DNA of 64,000 nt from Tilletia caries (GCA_032718865.1 JALUTQ010000045.1:1426001-1490000); one strand, 5' to 3'. Counted from the first letter of the stretch, positions 11,021 through 22,949 are shown. Program-made: numbers and translations. The notes: generated by a model from the sequence alone, not told the origin.

Positions 11021-12571
11021 TCAGAATCCGATGATAGGTCCAATCCGACCACCGGCGGCCTGGGTGAGGAGGTTCAACACGAGCTGGCCCGTCGTCAAGA
11101 GAGCCAAGGGATCCAAAAGCGGGGAGATGCTCTTCTGCGTGACACAGCCCTTCAACACCGGCAAGCGCTGGAAGCGGGCGTCGATCCAGTTGAACGCGGC
11201 CGGCGCGCCGAGTGCCGCAGTAGCAGCGTGCTGACCAGAGGCGATCTTGACATGCTGGACCGAGGGCGCGCCGCGGGCGCAGATGTTGGCCACCCAATCA
11301 TCCACGTCGTTAGGCACGATAATCTCATCCTCGACCGAGTTAAAAACAAGCAAGGGCACCCTGGGAACCGGGGCATCTTCTGCACCCAAAATCCCACTGT
11401 TGAGCGCCTGGACCACCGCGGGTGCGGCGAAAAATTCCTGCTCGGAGACGCGGATGTAGTCGAAGAAGTTGAAGACGGTGCCGTCGGAGAAGATGTCGTT
11501 CAGGCATTTGGAGTTGACGTCATCGAGGAGGGCGGTGCCGTTTGGGAAGACGGCTGTTTTGAGGTAGGTTGCGAGGGCGGGGAAGACGTTGCGTTGGCCG
11601 GCGATGCCGGAGACGACGAGGTTGGAGTGGGTGCTGTGGGTTGGGCGTGGGATTTAGCGATGGGTGAGCTTTTCTCTAGTTGGCAGACACTGGGGAAATG
11701 AGGGTTAAGGAAAAATACGTACGAGTTGTTGATGTTGATGAGGATGCTGCAGGAGGGTGGAAAAGAACAGAGGAAATGGGTTAGGATGGCAAGGTCATTC
11801 CGGATGGAAACGCGTAGAAACGTACTTCTTGATGTTGATGATGTGGCCACCAAGGACAGCGCCAGCAATCTTGAGCTCAGGAGCGTATACGGGTGCCTGC
11901 TGGACCGCCCAACCGGAAGCAAGGGCACCACCAGAGTAGCCGTACAAAGCGACGATAGCCTTCTCCGGGTCCGGGATGACGGACTTGATCTGGAGTCCCG
12001 CGCGGAGACCGTCAAGGACACCTGTGGCGGAGAGACTGCCTACGGTGAATCCCGACTTGGGACCTTCGTAGTCCGGCAGGAGGAGGACGTATCCCTTGGA
12101 CAACGCGAGGTTGACGAGGATGAGCTCGACGGAGCTGGTAGTTGCCGAAGCGCGGGAGAGGAGGGAGTACGAAGGCGCGCACTTCAAGGCGGGCGAGTCC
12201 TCAGCGAACTGGTAACTCAGGACCCGGGTCGGGTACTTGAGCTGGTTGAAAGGCTGGAGCACGGTAGAAACGGTGCAATCGGGCTTGCCGAAGACGTCCA
12301 CGGTCCTGTAGAGAATCTGCTGGGCCGACTTGAGGTTCTCAGGCGCGGTAGCAGTGAAGTTGAGCTGGACGAAACGTTGGCGGAGGATGGCGCCGGCGGC
12401 CTTGGAGGCGTATCCCTTGGGGCAGGTGTAGAAGGGGTCCTGGGTTGGGGGCAGGCCTGCGGTGGAGTTGGAATCACCGGCGACGGCGCGGATTGTGTAG
12501 AGGGGCGAGGCGTGCACTGCGGAGAGGGTGGCCAGGACGGCGCCTAGGGGCAGGAGGAAGGCGAAACGCAT
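11021..12571 (-). CDS. Secretory lipase (LIP family, Candida-type)
   Basis: Exons 12571..11826, 11746..11723 and 11633..11021 give 460 aa. The N-terminus is a signal peptide (MRFAFLLPLGAVLATLSAVHAS). The fungal secretory-lipase fold is shown by DPFYTCPKGY near the mature N-terminus, LLLPDYEGPKSGF and the nucleophile motif GYSGGA (Ser213), with a downstream Asp in NSVEDEIIVPNDV and His in SGQHAA as likely triad partners. Such enzymes are exported and hydrolyse triacylglycerols outside the cell. The middle exon is only 24 nt (ILININNS), flanked by introns of 79 and 89 nt with good splice sites, and keeps the frame. Divergent from the DUF1776-like gene. Confidence 0.9.
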
Positions 12572-13000
12572 GGTTTCCTGCTGGGGAAGGGGTGGGGGGG
12601 GGGGGGCAAAGGAGAGTGAGGGAGGTTGCGTCAGAGATCAACCTGGAAGAGACGAACGGGGAGGAGAAGGTGAGCGGGTTCGAACTTCGAATCGATGTGA
12701 GCAGAGGCGTGTTCTTTAAGTACGCCCACAAAAGAGTGCGATTTGGGACTCGGTGGAAAACTGGGAAGATGTGGGGATCCGGTTCCGGCGTGTGTTGATG
12801 GTTTTGGTGGCGTGCCGCGTGCAGAACGGATTGAGTTCCTTGTTCCGGTGTGTGGTGTTGCGACAGGGTGTTGCGCGTGATCGCCATCGCTGATCGCACC
12901 GCGCTCAGTGGAGGACGAGGACGAGGACGAGGTTGAGCTCGACGGCTGCGCTGCTGGGAGACCGCTGACTGCTGACTGCTGACTGCTGACTGCTGAGGAG
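12572..13000. other. Divergent promoter region, lipase / DUF1776-like gene
   Basis: 429 bp with a G-homopolymer near 12593-12606 and the heptamer repeat described separately. No coding evidence. Confidence 0.4.
12964..12998 (+). repeat. Heptanucleotide repeat (GCTGACT)5
   Basis: Five perfect GCTGACT units end 2 bp before the ATG at 13001, so they probably lie in the 5' UTR of that gene. Confidence 0.85.
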
Positions 13001-15423
13001 ATGGAGATGGACATCAGCTGGAGCTGGTTCTGGTTCGAGGAATACATACCCTCGAATCTGGCAGGCTTGCCCACCAGGATCGCAACCTCCTTCGCACACA
13101 CCACACAGCGCATCATCGACTCATCCCACACCCTCGTCGCTTCCCTGACCCAGTACGGCCCTGTCCTCCCAGCGAACACCGCAAGCGCACTCGACTTCGA
13201 CTTCGACTTCGACTTCTGGAGATCAGGTCAACCGCCACAGCCCAGTCCTGCTCCTGCTCCTGCTCCCACTCCCAGCACCAACGCAGCTGCAGCAGCAGCA
13301 GCAGGTACACGACAGCTCCTGCTAGCCACAGCATCCACAGCAACCCTCATCGCACTCGGCATCACATCAGTCCTCATCATCCCACCACCCCGTACACGCC
13401 TCCAAGCACACTACGCAGGGCCCCTCTGGCTCCCATACCTCCCCGGAGACCTACACGCACACATCACAGCACTCTTCTCTCCCTCTTCTGTCAAAACACA
13501 CCCCACCGCGCAACAACCTCGCACAGAGGCCGTCCTCGTCCTCGGAGCTGATACGCCCCTTGGTCGCACGATCGCCCTCCATCTCGCTACGCAGGGGTAC
13601 GTCGTCCTCCCCGTCGTCGCCTCCTCAGCCCAGGCTGCAAACACATGGGCAGCACTTACCCCGCCCAGCAGTCGTGGATACATCGCCCCTTTGCTCCTCC
13701 CCACGCTTGGCTCGTCGTCGTCGAGGGATGAGGACCTTTCGCATGCACTCGCTCATTTCCGATCCCAGCTGGAGGCCACCCTCACCCGTCGCTTCCCGCT
13801 GACCACAGCTGGAGAGCCCTATGCCCGTCCCGAGGAACAGGTCAGACTCATCGCTGTCATCAACACGCTGAGCTGCTTCCTCCCCTCTTCCTCCTCCTCT
13901 CCTACGCCAAATCCGCTTCCAAGCATACACACCTCCGACACCGCCCCAAAAGAGGAAGACGACGACGACGATGATACAGAAGAGAGCAACACCAGCACGC
14001 CAGCCGACTCGGTCCTCCTGCTCAATCAGAATCTAACCACGACAGACACAGCTGTGCTCAGCGACCATCTGCACAAACACGTCGTAGCACCCCTAGCAGC
14101 GATCGAGGCCGTCCTCCCGATCGTCCGGAAACACGCCAGTCCCTCGAAGAAGAAGAAGAACCTAACTGCACTCATCCTCAACCTGCGAGCCGCACCTCAT
14201 TCCACCACGCCGACCTCCTCAGCGCATCGGACGGAGGGCATCATTCATGCGGCTTTGGATCGCGCGTTGGATTCGCTCAGGCAGGAGTGTCTCGCCCTCG
14301 ATCGGGTCGAGCGTCAGGGTGCTTCTTCACCTCATAAGCTCAAGGAGAAGAAGAAGAAGAGCGACAAGCGGAGAAGCGCGGGTGGAGAGGAGGAGCAGCA
14401 GCAGCAGCAGGAGGAGGGATCTCGACCGGGCGTGCGTACCTACCGGCCTGGTCAATTCGACGCTCGCTTCTTCGAGGAGGAGAAGGAGGAGGAGGAGGAG
14501 GGAGAAGCAGGAAAGAAGGAGAAACAAAGGAGCAAGAATCATCGGGGATCATCATCTTTCCACACGACGGTCCCGAGTGTTAAGATTGTCGATTTGCAAC
14601 TGAGCGATTGGGAGCGCGTGTCGTCGTCTCCTCGTGGTGGTGGTGGTGGTGCCTCCTCGCCGTCGGCCAGCTATACCAACCAGCCACCGCACCCCTTCCA
14701 GACGCGCACCACGCCCGCCTCGCTCCTCCTCCTACCGCCCATCACCGACGTCGTCCGGCTCTTCGGCGGCGGTGGCGGTAACCCCATCGCCTCTGCTGTA
14801 AGGAATCGAGGCGCACGATGTCCGCAGACGATCAGACTCGGTCTTTTCGCGCCTACGTCCTCGGCGCTCGGGACGACGCGCGTGATAGGCGATCGGGTGG
14901 TTTGGATCCAGGGGTACCTCCGTTCGGGGCTGCGGGCGCTTATGGGCGTGGGTGGTGGGGGAGGAGGGGCGGTGTTTTTGGTTGGGATTGGGACGGCGGT
15001 TGGGAAGCTTTGGGGGAGTGTGTTGGGGCTTGTTGGGCTTGGGTCGGTTGCTTCTAGCAGGGGTGGGCGGCGGACTGTTGGTGGTGGAGGTGGGCGACGT
15101 GCGGGTCGGAGGGAGAGGGAGAGAGAAGCTGGTGGTGCTGGGAGGGAGCTGGTTCGTCGGAGGGGAAGCCCTAGGAGTGAGGATGATGATGATGAGGGCG
15201 AAGGGTATGAGATCGTCACACCCACGCCCTCCCGGGTCCCCGGCCCCAGCGGCTCATTCCACACCACAGCCCCATCCACATCATCCTCCGCGACCCTCGG
15301 TCCCTCGCACGATCGCAGTCGGAGTAACACCACCACCGTCAACTACGGCGAGATGATCCCCCCGAGGACGGCGATTCGGCCCTCGCCTTTTGCGCGTCAG
15401 CAGAGTCAGAGTCAGAGTCAGAT

Positions 15424-15454
<31 letters not shown>

Positions 15455-16093
15455 GAGCAGGGGTCGTCGACTTCGACGTCGACGCCGTCGTCTTCGCCTG
15501 CGTCCTCTGTGCGCGGGATGGGCGGGATGGTCCTACCGCCTGCACCTTCCGCGGGGGCGTCACCGCCTGTGCTGCCTGCGTCCCATTCCCATGCGCCGGC
15601 CTCTACGGGTCCGGGGTCCGGCTCGGGCTCGGGCGCGGGTGTAAGTGGAAGTGGTAGTGGGACGCCGTTAAGTCTGAGCGCGAGCGTGTTGGAGCTGCCG
15701 AGTAGTGTGCCGAGTAGCTCCTACGACGGCGGGGATGGGTATGATTCGTTTGATGAGGGTTCTGGTTCTGGGCTGGAGTCGTTGCCTTCTGACTTTGACT
15801 TGGGGTCCGGGGTGGGGTCTAGGGTGGATGTTCGGGATGAGGGTGTGGAGGGAGAGGGGGAGGGGGAGGGGCGGACGTCTGCTGCTGTTGAACGTGGTTC
15901 CGCTGGACTTGGGGAGGGGGAAGGGGAAGGCGGGGAGGGGGACGGGGACGGGGTTGCGTCGGCTTCGAGTGCGAACGCGAGTGGGAGTGCGATGCTGGGC
16001 GATAGCTGGGTCGCCGTTTCGCAGAGCTCGAGTCGGTCGGATGTGGAGGGAGGGGGGGAGGGGGAGGGACAAGAAGGGCAGGAGGCGGAGTGA
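13001..16093 (+). CDS. DUF1776-like Rossmann-fold protein, low-complexity rich
   Basis: Uninterrupted 1030-aa frame. Residues about 104-127 form a hydrophobic segment (LLLATASTATLIALGITSVLII). This is followed by a nucleotide-binding-type strand-turn-helix, AVLVLGADTPLGRTIALHLA (about 174-193), and QGYVVLPVV, matching the start of the fungal DUF1776/short-chain-dehydrogenase-like domain (yeast YNL181W group). Later pieces (VRLIAVINTLSC, EGIIHAALDRALDSLRQECLALDR, VKIVDLQLSDWER) continue an SDR-like fold with long acidic and poly-Gln insertions. A second hydrophobic Gly-rich stretch (AVFLVGIGTAVGKLWG) follows. The last 400 residues are Ser/Gly/Pro-rich. About 2.5 times the length of the yeast protein. 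The family name is inferred from motif pattern. Confidence 0.6.
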
Positions 16094-17164
16094 ATGCGGT
16101 CAGAAGAGGTGAGTTCAGCGTTTTGGTCGGGCGGGGTATATGTGGGCATGTGGGGTTACTTACGGAAGGTCTTCCTTTTTTCCCCAATTGTGCCGAATCA
16201 GGTCGCGTTGCCTCGATCCGCCCGGTCGGCCCTTCCCCCCCTTCCCCTCCTGCGAGGGCGAACAACAAGTCAGGACAATCACACCTCTTTTTCCGGTCCC
16301 CTACGCGGAGGACCCCTTCTGGTTTTTGGATCGAATGGGGGCTCCCTTCCAGTCCCGGGGTGCTCCCTCTCGCACTGTTCAGTCCATGGTACATACCTCG
16401 CCCACACACACGGCACCCATACGCACGCGCATGTGCACAACACACACAATCCAGGGTACATACATACCAGTTCTTCGCCGCCCACACACGCACGCATACG
16501 TATGTACGCACACCCACTCACACACACGTATAACGCACACAACACACACACACACGAGCAACCCCAACTTTTCCCTCAAACGAAGTCTGATCCTATCCCG
16601 GCCGCGACCTGTTCTGTAAACTCCAATTCTCGACCGCCGAAGAAGGAGGTCCCTTACCTAGCCCCAATGAATGCAGATTTGGGGGGTGGGGGACTTTCAT
16701 GTAAACCATCACCGTACATACATACATCTGCCACCCAGTACTCTTCTCCAGTCCCCTTCAATGACCTTCTTCTGTATGTACTCTTATTATTTCGTGTTCA
16801 AATCGAATCCTTCGACTCTCTGTCTTTCTCTCTCGTGCGCGCACTCGTCGCCACAGACTATACCAGCCCTTCATCGTGGATATAGCAAACGAAAGCTGGA
16901 TGGCATGTAAGTAGTTAGAAGGAAGTTTCCATTTCGCGAAGGGTGGGGAGGGTTAAAGAAAGGCAGGAAGATGTGGGTGGAACACAAGATTGAAGTCTTC
17001 CGACTGATCTGCGCGCAACAGGTAGCAATTGACGGAAAAACGCTGTCCTCGTCCGAGGAGGAGTTGGAAAAAAGCGTCCCAGGCCGGGTGGGTGGAACGT
17101 TCGCGACGTTTCTTTGGTGGAAAAGTCGGGGGGTCGGCTTTCCGGCAGTGGGGGAGTAATTGCA
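16094..17164. other. Convergent intergenic, CA/CACACA-rich
   Basis: About 1.07 kb between two convergent genes. An imperfect CA-dinucleotide stretch covers roughly 16390-16560. Reading frames here are repeat-driven (Thr/His alternations) and not credible genes. Confidence 0.5.
16390..16560 (+). repeat. Imperfect (CA)n microsatellite
   Basis: Dense CACACA and CACGCA runs broken by TACATA steps. Confidence 0.7.
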
Positions 17165-20100
17165 TCAGGGCACGAACGCCTCGGCAGGAATCGCACCCGC
17201 CGCCTTGAGCGCCTGGAAGTTCCCCATCGCGAGTACGGGGTCCCACCCGTTCTCCTGCAAACACTGCACCGCGAACGGGTAGGTCAGCCGCGTCTCCGCG
17301 GCCAGCTGTAAGGAGAGCGCGTGTTGTTGCTCGTTCTGTTATGCGATGAGAAGGCAGTGAGAGAGAGAGAGGAGGTCAGCATATGTGGTGAGTGAGGGGG
17401 GTTTTGACGATTGGATATGAAGAAAGAGAGAGAGAGAGAGGGGACAGAACGTACCAGTCCAGGAGCAGGTGCCTGACTCTGCAAATGAGGCGGCAACGCA
17501 GCCAAATTCACAACCGGCGCAACAACCCCATTCGGCTGCTGGGCAATTGCACCCCCAACCACCGACCCCGACCCCACCGTCCCCGGACCACCAACAACAA
17601 CAGGCACAACACTCTGCCCACTAGACCCCATCGGCGCCGCCGCCGTCGCCGCCAACGCAGCCGCGCCATCGCCCACAGGAATCGAATGCGGCGCCCAGGC
17701 TTTCGGGTGCGAGAAGTGCCGGAAGGTGATGAGGTCGCTCAGGATTACGCATGGCCAGCCTGCGTTCGCGGCTTCGGATTGGGGGGTGACGGGGGCGACG
17801 AGGAAGAGGCGGTCGAAGCTGCGGACGCCGTCGGATGGCGCTGTGAGGGGAAGAAAATTTAGGGAGGAAGAGGACGAAGAGGTGGGGGATTCAGCAAAGC
17901 GTTAATCGCAAGAGAAGAATATATTGCCCCTTGGTATGTTGATAAACTCACCTTCAGCAAACTGCCCATGCACCTGGATCCACAAAAGCGCCTCCGGCTT
18001 CTCCCCCAGCCCCGACACCGGCGCACTACTGCCACTACCACTCCCACCCGCCGGATGACTCGTGCCCACCACAGCCTCCAGCACACCCGCATTGGGCACA
18101 AGCCAGGCGTCAAAGACGAACTTGGACGCGTCCTGCAGCGGGTGGGTCGTCCGTGGCAGGCGGGAGAGGACGTCGAGGATGTCTTTGTGGCCGGTGTTTA
18201 AGTGAGGTACCTCTGGGTAAATCCGCGAAAAGAATCATTCGTCTTGTTTTAGCAATCTCAAAGAATCAACCCCGGGGAGGAGGGGTCCAAAGGGAAAGCA
18301 GAGAAAGGAGAAACCACTCACTCGTACCCCGTCGCATCAGATTCCGATCCACCAACTGTTTCCCCCCCAACATATCCCGATTCAACTTTTTCTGATTCGG
18401 CATCTCCTTCGAGTGCTGCCATCCCTCCACTTTCGCCCGCGGCGGGAGCGCAAAGTTCGTCGTGACCGAGATGCGCGCCGATTGGGCGTACGCGGGTAAC
18501 AGGTCCGGGCGGGAGGTGTCGTACAGGGAGAAGTACCTATGAGAAAACAATGGGGAGGTCAAAGGGGGTTTTGGTTAGGAGGGATGAGAGGAAGGGCTTC
18601 GGATAGAAAATGTGAGCAAAGGGTGTGTGATTGGGGTAGGACTCACTTCGAAAGGAAATCCGGCACAATACTCTGCGCAGCCGGATCCACAAAGCCCTCC
18701 TTCATCTCCACGGGGAAATTCCTCGGCTCCACACCCGCACCCGCAGCAGCAAGCGTAGCCGCCGCCGCCGCCTTCCGACTCTTGCTATTTCCCGTAATCG
18801 CATGCGCAGCCGCAGCCAGACCACCCGCGACGGGGGCACCACCGGGGACACTGGCTGCTCCACCGCTGCCGCCGGCTATGGGCAGCTTGGCGAAGTCCGT
18901 CTCGATCTGGGAGACCGGTTTGCGGTCGAGCATGGTAAGCGTGGGGAAGCGCGCGAGGATCTCCTGTCGATATCCCTCCTCGTTGCCCACAGCCGTGGCC
19001 GTCTCGTGCACTGGGTTGCCGACGAGAATGAGTTCTTTGAGGTTGGGAAGACGGAGACGGCTTGAGGAGGAGGAGGAGGAGGCTGCGTCGGGCGCGTTGG
19101 TTGTTGAGGAGCTGTCAGTTTTCGGGGGCGCGCGTTGTTTGTTCTTGCCCTTGCTGCTGTGCTGTGCTAGACTGGAGAGGTCCTTGGCCCATTGGATCTG
19201 ATTGCCCTCTAGGGAGAGGTTCTGTCAAGGGTATGAGAGAGGGATGCGGTGAGATGAGGCGCGTCTGGAGTGGGGGTTACAAGTGGCATGGTCGGGGGCG
19301 TACCTGCAGATTGGGAAGATACTCGGGCAGCGAGAGCAGGGGCACGACCGTCTTGAAGTTGTTGTGGGCGACAGACAGGGTTGTGATCTGGGTAATGATG
19401 TGACGAGGGAACGTGAGCGGAAAAGGGGAGGAAGGCGAAAAGAGGCTGCGCATCGGGAGGACGACAGAGCCTAAGATACTCACGTCTGGGTATAGATCGC
19501 CTGCCAGCTTCCACATGACACTTGTGAGTTTTGGGGGCGCGCCGCTCTGACCTGGTGCGGGAATGCGTTCCTCTTTGAGGATGGGATCTGCGTGCATGGC
19601 CTGTAGCATTGTCGGTAATGTGGTTTGTGAGTGGACATCGATGAGACCCGTACGACGGGAGCACATTCGCGCGCGCTATATACTCACCTCGAGATTGAGA
19701 AACTTGGCCTCTGCGTTCCAGCGCGGGGCGAAGAAGCGCTTGATGGCTGATATGGCCTTGCCAGCAGTGAACTCGCCGCCGTCGGACGCGAGAATGTTGG
19801 ATGATCCTGAGCTCCCGCCGATGCCTCCCCCACCGGGTACACGACCGGACCCCTGCTGACGGTTCTTGCCATTCCCTTTTGCTCGGTCGGATGCGCCGGA
19901 TGCTGTGGAGGAGGAAGGACGGACGCCCATGGGATTTGCGCGGTCGCGTGCGCGCATGGTGTTGCCCGCTATTGGATCGACGCGCATCCTGGAGGAGCCG
20001 CCGCGATCGGGAGCGCCCCCACGACGGGCAGAGGAGGAAGACCCGCTGGCTGCCGAAGCGGCGGCGGAGGCTGCTGGGCCCGAGCCCCTGGAGCGGGATG

Positions 20101-20275
20101 GCCCTGCTGAGCTGAGTTCGCGCATGCCTGTGTCGCCGTCTGCGATGGATGTGCGTGTGAGGCCTGCTTTGCGGAGGGCTGCGTGTGCGAGGGAGTGCTG
20201 TCCGCGTGTGTCTGTTTGTGGGTGTGCTGCGGATGCTCCGTTGATGCTGATGCCCCTCCTGCTGCTGGTGCTCAT
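17165..20275 (-). CDS. MEX67: mRNA export receptor Mex67 (NXF1/TAP)
   Basis: Eight exons: 20275..19688, 19600..19484, 19387..19304, 19221..18647, 18536..18322, 18212..17952, 17840..17455 and 17335..17165 (798 aa). Mex67 pairs with Mtr2 to carry mRNPs through nuclear pores. Domains in order: disordered Arg/Ser/Gly-rich N-terminus (1-196); leucine-rich repeats (ITTLSVAHNNFKTV, YLPNLQNLSLEGNQI, LPNLKELILVGNPV); NTF2-like domain (YFSLYDTSRPDLLPAYA through VVGTSHPAGG and the VFDAWLV and RSFDRLFLVAP strands); and a C-terminal TAP-C/UBA-like domain with TYPFAVQCLQENGWD and NFQALKAAGAIP (743-798), which binds FG nucleoporins. No clear RNA-recognition motif was seen before the LRRs. Divergent from the OCIA-like gene. 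Confidence 0.93.
17418..17441 (+). repeat. (GA)n in MEX67 intron 7
   Basis: GA-dinucleotide run inside the last MEX67 intron. Confidence 0.7.
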
Positions 20276-20411
20276 CGGAGGGGGGAGTGTGTGCTGGGCA
20301 AGCTGCGCTGGGGATGCGCTGAGCTCGTCGGGGGGCAGGCGCAGGCGCAGGCGGAGGCGGAGGCGGGAGTGTGAGTGGGTGGGAAGCAGAGCGCTGCGCA
20401 GTGTCGATGCC

Positions 20412-20432
20412 GAGTGCTGAGTGCTGAGTGCT
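20412..20432 (+). repeat. Heptamer repeat (GAGTGCT)3 upstream of MEX67
   Basis: Three GAGTGCT units about 140-155 bp upstream of the MEX67 ATG, in the divergent promoter. Confidence 0.7.
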
Positions 20433-20681
20433 GGCTGGTGGGGAGCGTCGACGAGCAGCTGGTGGACGTCGACGTCCTCGCTGTCTTGTACTCGTACTTT
20501 TCTGTAGCCGATAAAACCGCTGCACGACGGCTTTTCCAAAAGATCACAAATGGCAGCGTATTTTGAAAAGCGCTTTCTCACGTCATCCAGCATCGCAGTC
20601 CCCACCTCGCTCGCTCGCTCAGCACTCGCTGCCTTCCGCTGCTGCCATCATCGCCCGCCCTGCAAGGATACAATCTCAAGG

Positions 20682-21797
20682 ATGGCTTCACTCGATGCTC
20701 AGCAGCGCACAGAGTACGGCGCAGGTCGCACGCCCCAGCCAGCAGGCGCACCCACTCAGCCGCGCAAGCCGGTGGCCATAACCCCAAAAGAGTGTCAGTC
20801 GCTTGTCATCTACATAACATGGGCACATAAATACTGAATATGTACTCCCCACATCCCACAGACGAAGCACTCAAGAAACTGCAGAGCAGCGTAAACGGCT
20901 GGCGCACAGCAGGCTTCTTCTTCGGCTCCTCCCTCTCCGCCTTCTTCTGCCGCCGCAAGAAGCCGCCCTTTGGCATCCCAGCCACCCTCTTCGTCTCCTT
21001 CCTCGGCGGCATGGGCGGCGCATACGCTGCCATGCCCCTCGGCGTACTCTCCGCACGCAAGACCCTCAAGCAGATCGAGGACCCTAACCATTTCAAGCAG
21101 GTCCTCGTCGAGGCTATGGCACAGAAGCGCTTGCCTGGCAATCCATCGCCTCTTACCAGGCCACCGCCGGGAGCAGGCACAGCGGAAGCAGCAAACTTCA
21201 ACGAAGGTATGTCTTATCACCACTCTCCGTCTACCAATCTTGCGCCTTGACCCACTGACCATCAACATTTCATTCGTCGCAGGAGGAGAGTTAATGGACC
21301 CAGGCTACCAATCAGCCTCCGCTTCCTCCTCCTCATTCACACCACAATACGACTCCCCAGACGCACAAGACCCACCCCCATCCGGTCCAGGAAGCTCCCG
21401 CTGGACTCAGATCCGCGGTGAACGCACAAGCAGCTCATCCACATGGGACCGCATTCGAAAGCAACCTCCACCAGCACGCGCCTCTCCCACCTCCTCCTCC
21501 AACGACGCCGGCGGTCAAGAGCAGTTCGAGCCATACCCCGCTTTCGACAGCATGGCTCAGCCGGCCACATACTCCGGCTCAGACAGTCCCAGCGCGAGCA
21601 CACCCTACCCCTCCTCATCCTCATCCTCATCCAGCGGCGGCGGCGGCGGCGACGATGAATATGCACGTCAGCAACGCGAGTTCGACGCCATGCTTCTCCG
21701 CGAGAGGCGCATGGCGGAGGAAAACCAAGGGGCCGAGCGGCTTGGCACACCGTTTGTCAGCAGTAAATCAGAAGCGACCCGTCAGCCGCGCTGGTAG
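20682..21797 (+). CDS. OCIA-domain-like small membrane protein
   Basis: Exons 20682..20793, 20862..21206 and 21283..21797 give 323 aa. Residues about 38-115 resemble the OCIA domain: YEALKKLQSSVNGWRTAGFFFG, then FGIPATLFVSFLGGMGGAY, then SARKTLKQIEDP. That is, two hydrophobic hairpin helices followed by a short K/E helix, as in OCIAD1/2-type mitochondrial inner-membrane or endosomal proteins. The C-terminal 190 residues are Ser/Pro/Gly-rich and end in a charged helix (DDEYARQQREFDAMLLRERRM). No cleavable signal peptide. The assignment rests on hydropathy and helix spacing rather than an invariant motif, so another two-helix membrane protein remains possible. Confidence 0.6.
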
Positions 21798-22445
21798 AAC
21801 GCAAAAAAACTCAAATCTCTCCTTCTCCGCGTCTTCTCTTTCGTCAGTGCAGACCGAGCTGGAAACGAGGGTTCGAAGCACTTATCCGCAGGTCTGTGAT
21901 CGAGTGCGACTTGCTCACATTCATGTCTCATCGCTCTCGATCAGGGCTCTCGGCTCGCGTTGCACAGTGCCTTGCATGCTCATGAACTTGCACCTGTGTG
22001 CACTGACCCCCATCGCTCTATCCCGAGGGCAACCCCGCTCGCTAACTTTCTTCCCCTGATGAATGTTTCCTCCAGTTCCTGTGTGCACTGACCTGTAACC
22101 TGGGGAGACCACACTTGCTCCCTTGGATACCATCCAGGGTTCTACGGAGGGGTCCCGGTCGAAACCTTGCGATGACTTTCACTTCCGAGTTTCCGACCCA
22201 GCCAGTGCAACAGGCCCTCCATGTATACCGAAATGCATATATACGCGAAGCATACCTCTCACTCTCTCCCTATATATCTCTCTCACTCCCACTTCCGTTC
22301 CTTCCCATCCGCTGACCTCTCCTCCCTCTGCCTCCATACTCTGCACCCTTTTTTATAAGCCCGCACACACTCTTTCTTTCCGGCATATACCACACACTCT
22401 TTACTATTTTATCCTTCTCCCCTTCTGCAAACCCACCCACAGGCC
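21798..22445. other. Protease gene 1 promoter region
   Basis: Diverged copy of the upstream DNA of protease genes 2 and 3: shared landmarks are GTGCACTGACC, a CTGATGAATGTT block and GGGGTCCCG before a TA-rich segment. TTATAAG near 22353 may be the TATA box. Confidence 0.5.
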
Positions 22446-22727
22446 ATGAAGTTCTTCACCATCGCAACAGCCCTCGTCGCAGGCGCCATCCTATCCTCAG
22501 CCACCCCCACCCCTGCCCCCAAGGAACGCACACTCATCCACATCCCCATTGAGAAGAAAGGCGCCTCCCTCACCAAGCCCGACTCGGACCAGGTCGACTT
22601 CGGGAAAGTCTATGCCCACCTGGGACATCTGCGGACCAAGTACGAGAAGAACCTGGACAGCTTCCTCGCTAATACGGGTGTGGAGCATCCGCTGAGGGTT
22701 GCTGTGCCTGCTCGGAAGAGTGGCGCG

Positions 22728-22949
22728 AAGGGGAAGGGGAAGGGGAAGGGGAAGGGGAAGGGGAAGGGGAAGGGGAAGGGGAAGGGGAAGGGGAAGGGGA
22801 AGGGGAAGGGGAAGGGGAAGGGGAAGGGGAAGGGGAAGGGGAAGGGGAAGGGGAAGGGGAAGGGGAAGGGGAAGGGGAAGGGGAAGGGGAAGGGGAAGGG
22901 GAAGGGGAAGGGGAAGGGGAAGGGGAAGGGGAAGGGGAAGGGGAAGGGC
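22728..22949 (+). repeat. (AAGGGG)36 hexanucleotide array, encodes poly-(Lys-Gly)
   Basis: Perfect AAGGGG units in frame, followed by AAGGGC/GAAGGC variants. Strongly strand-asymmetric, with G4 runs every six bases (G-quadruplex potential). Confidence 0.95.

Noticed and set aside
16090..16910. Several Thr/His-rich open frames in the CA-rich region
   Set aside because: Composition is driven by the dinucleotide repeat; no splice, start or domain evidence.
22728..22949. AAGGGG/CCCCTT array as an interstitial telomere
   Set aside because: It is in frame within a gene, bounded by coding sequence and does not match a usual fungal telomere unit; a coding microsatellite explains it.
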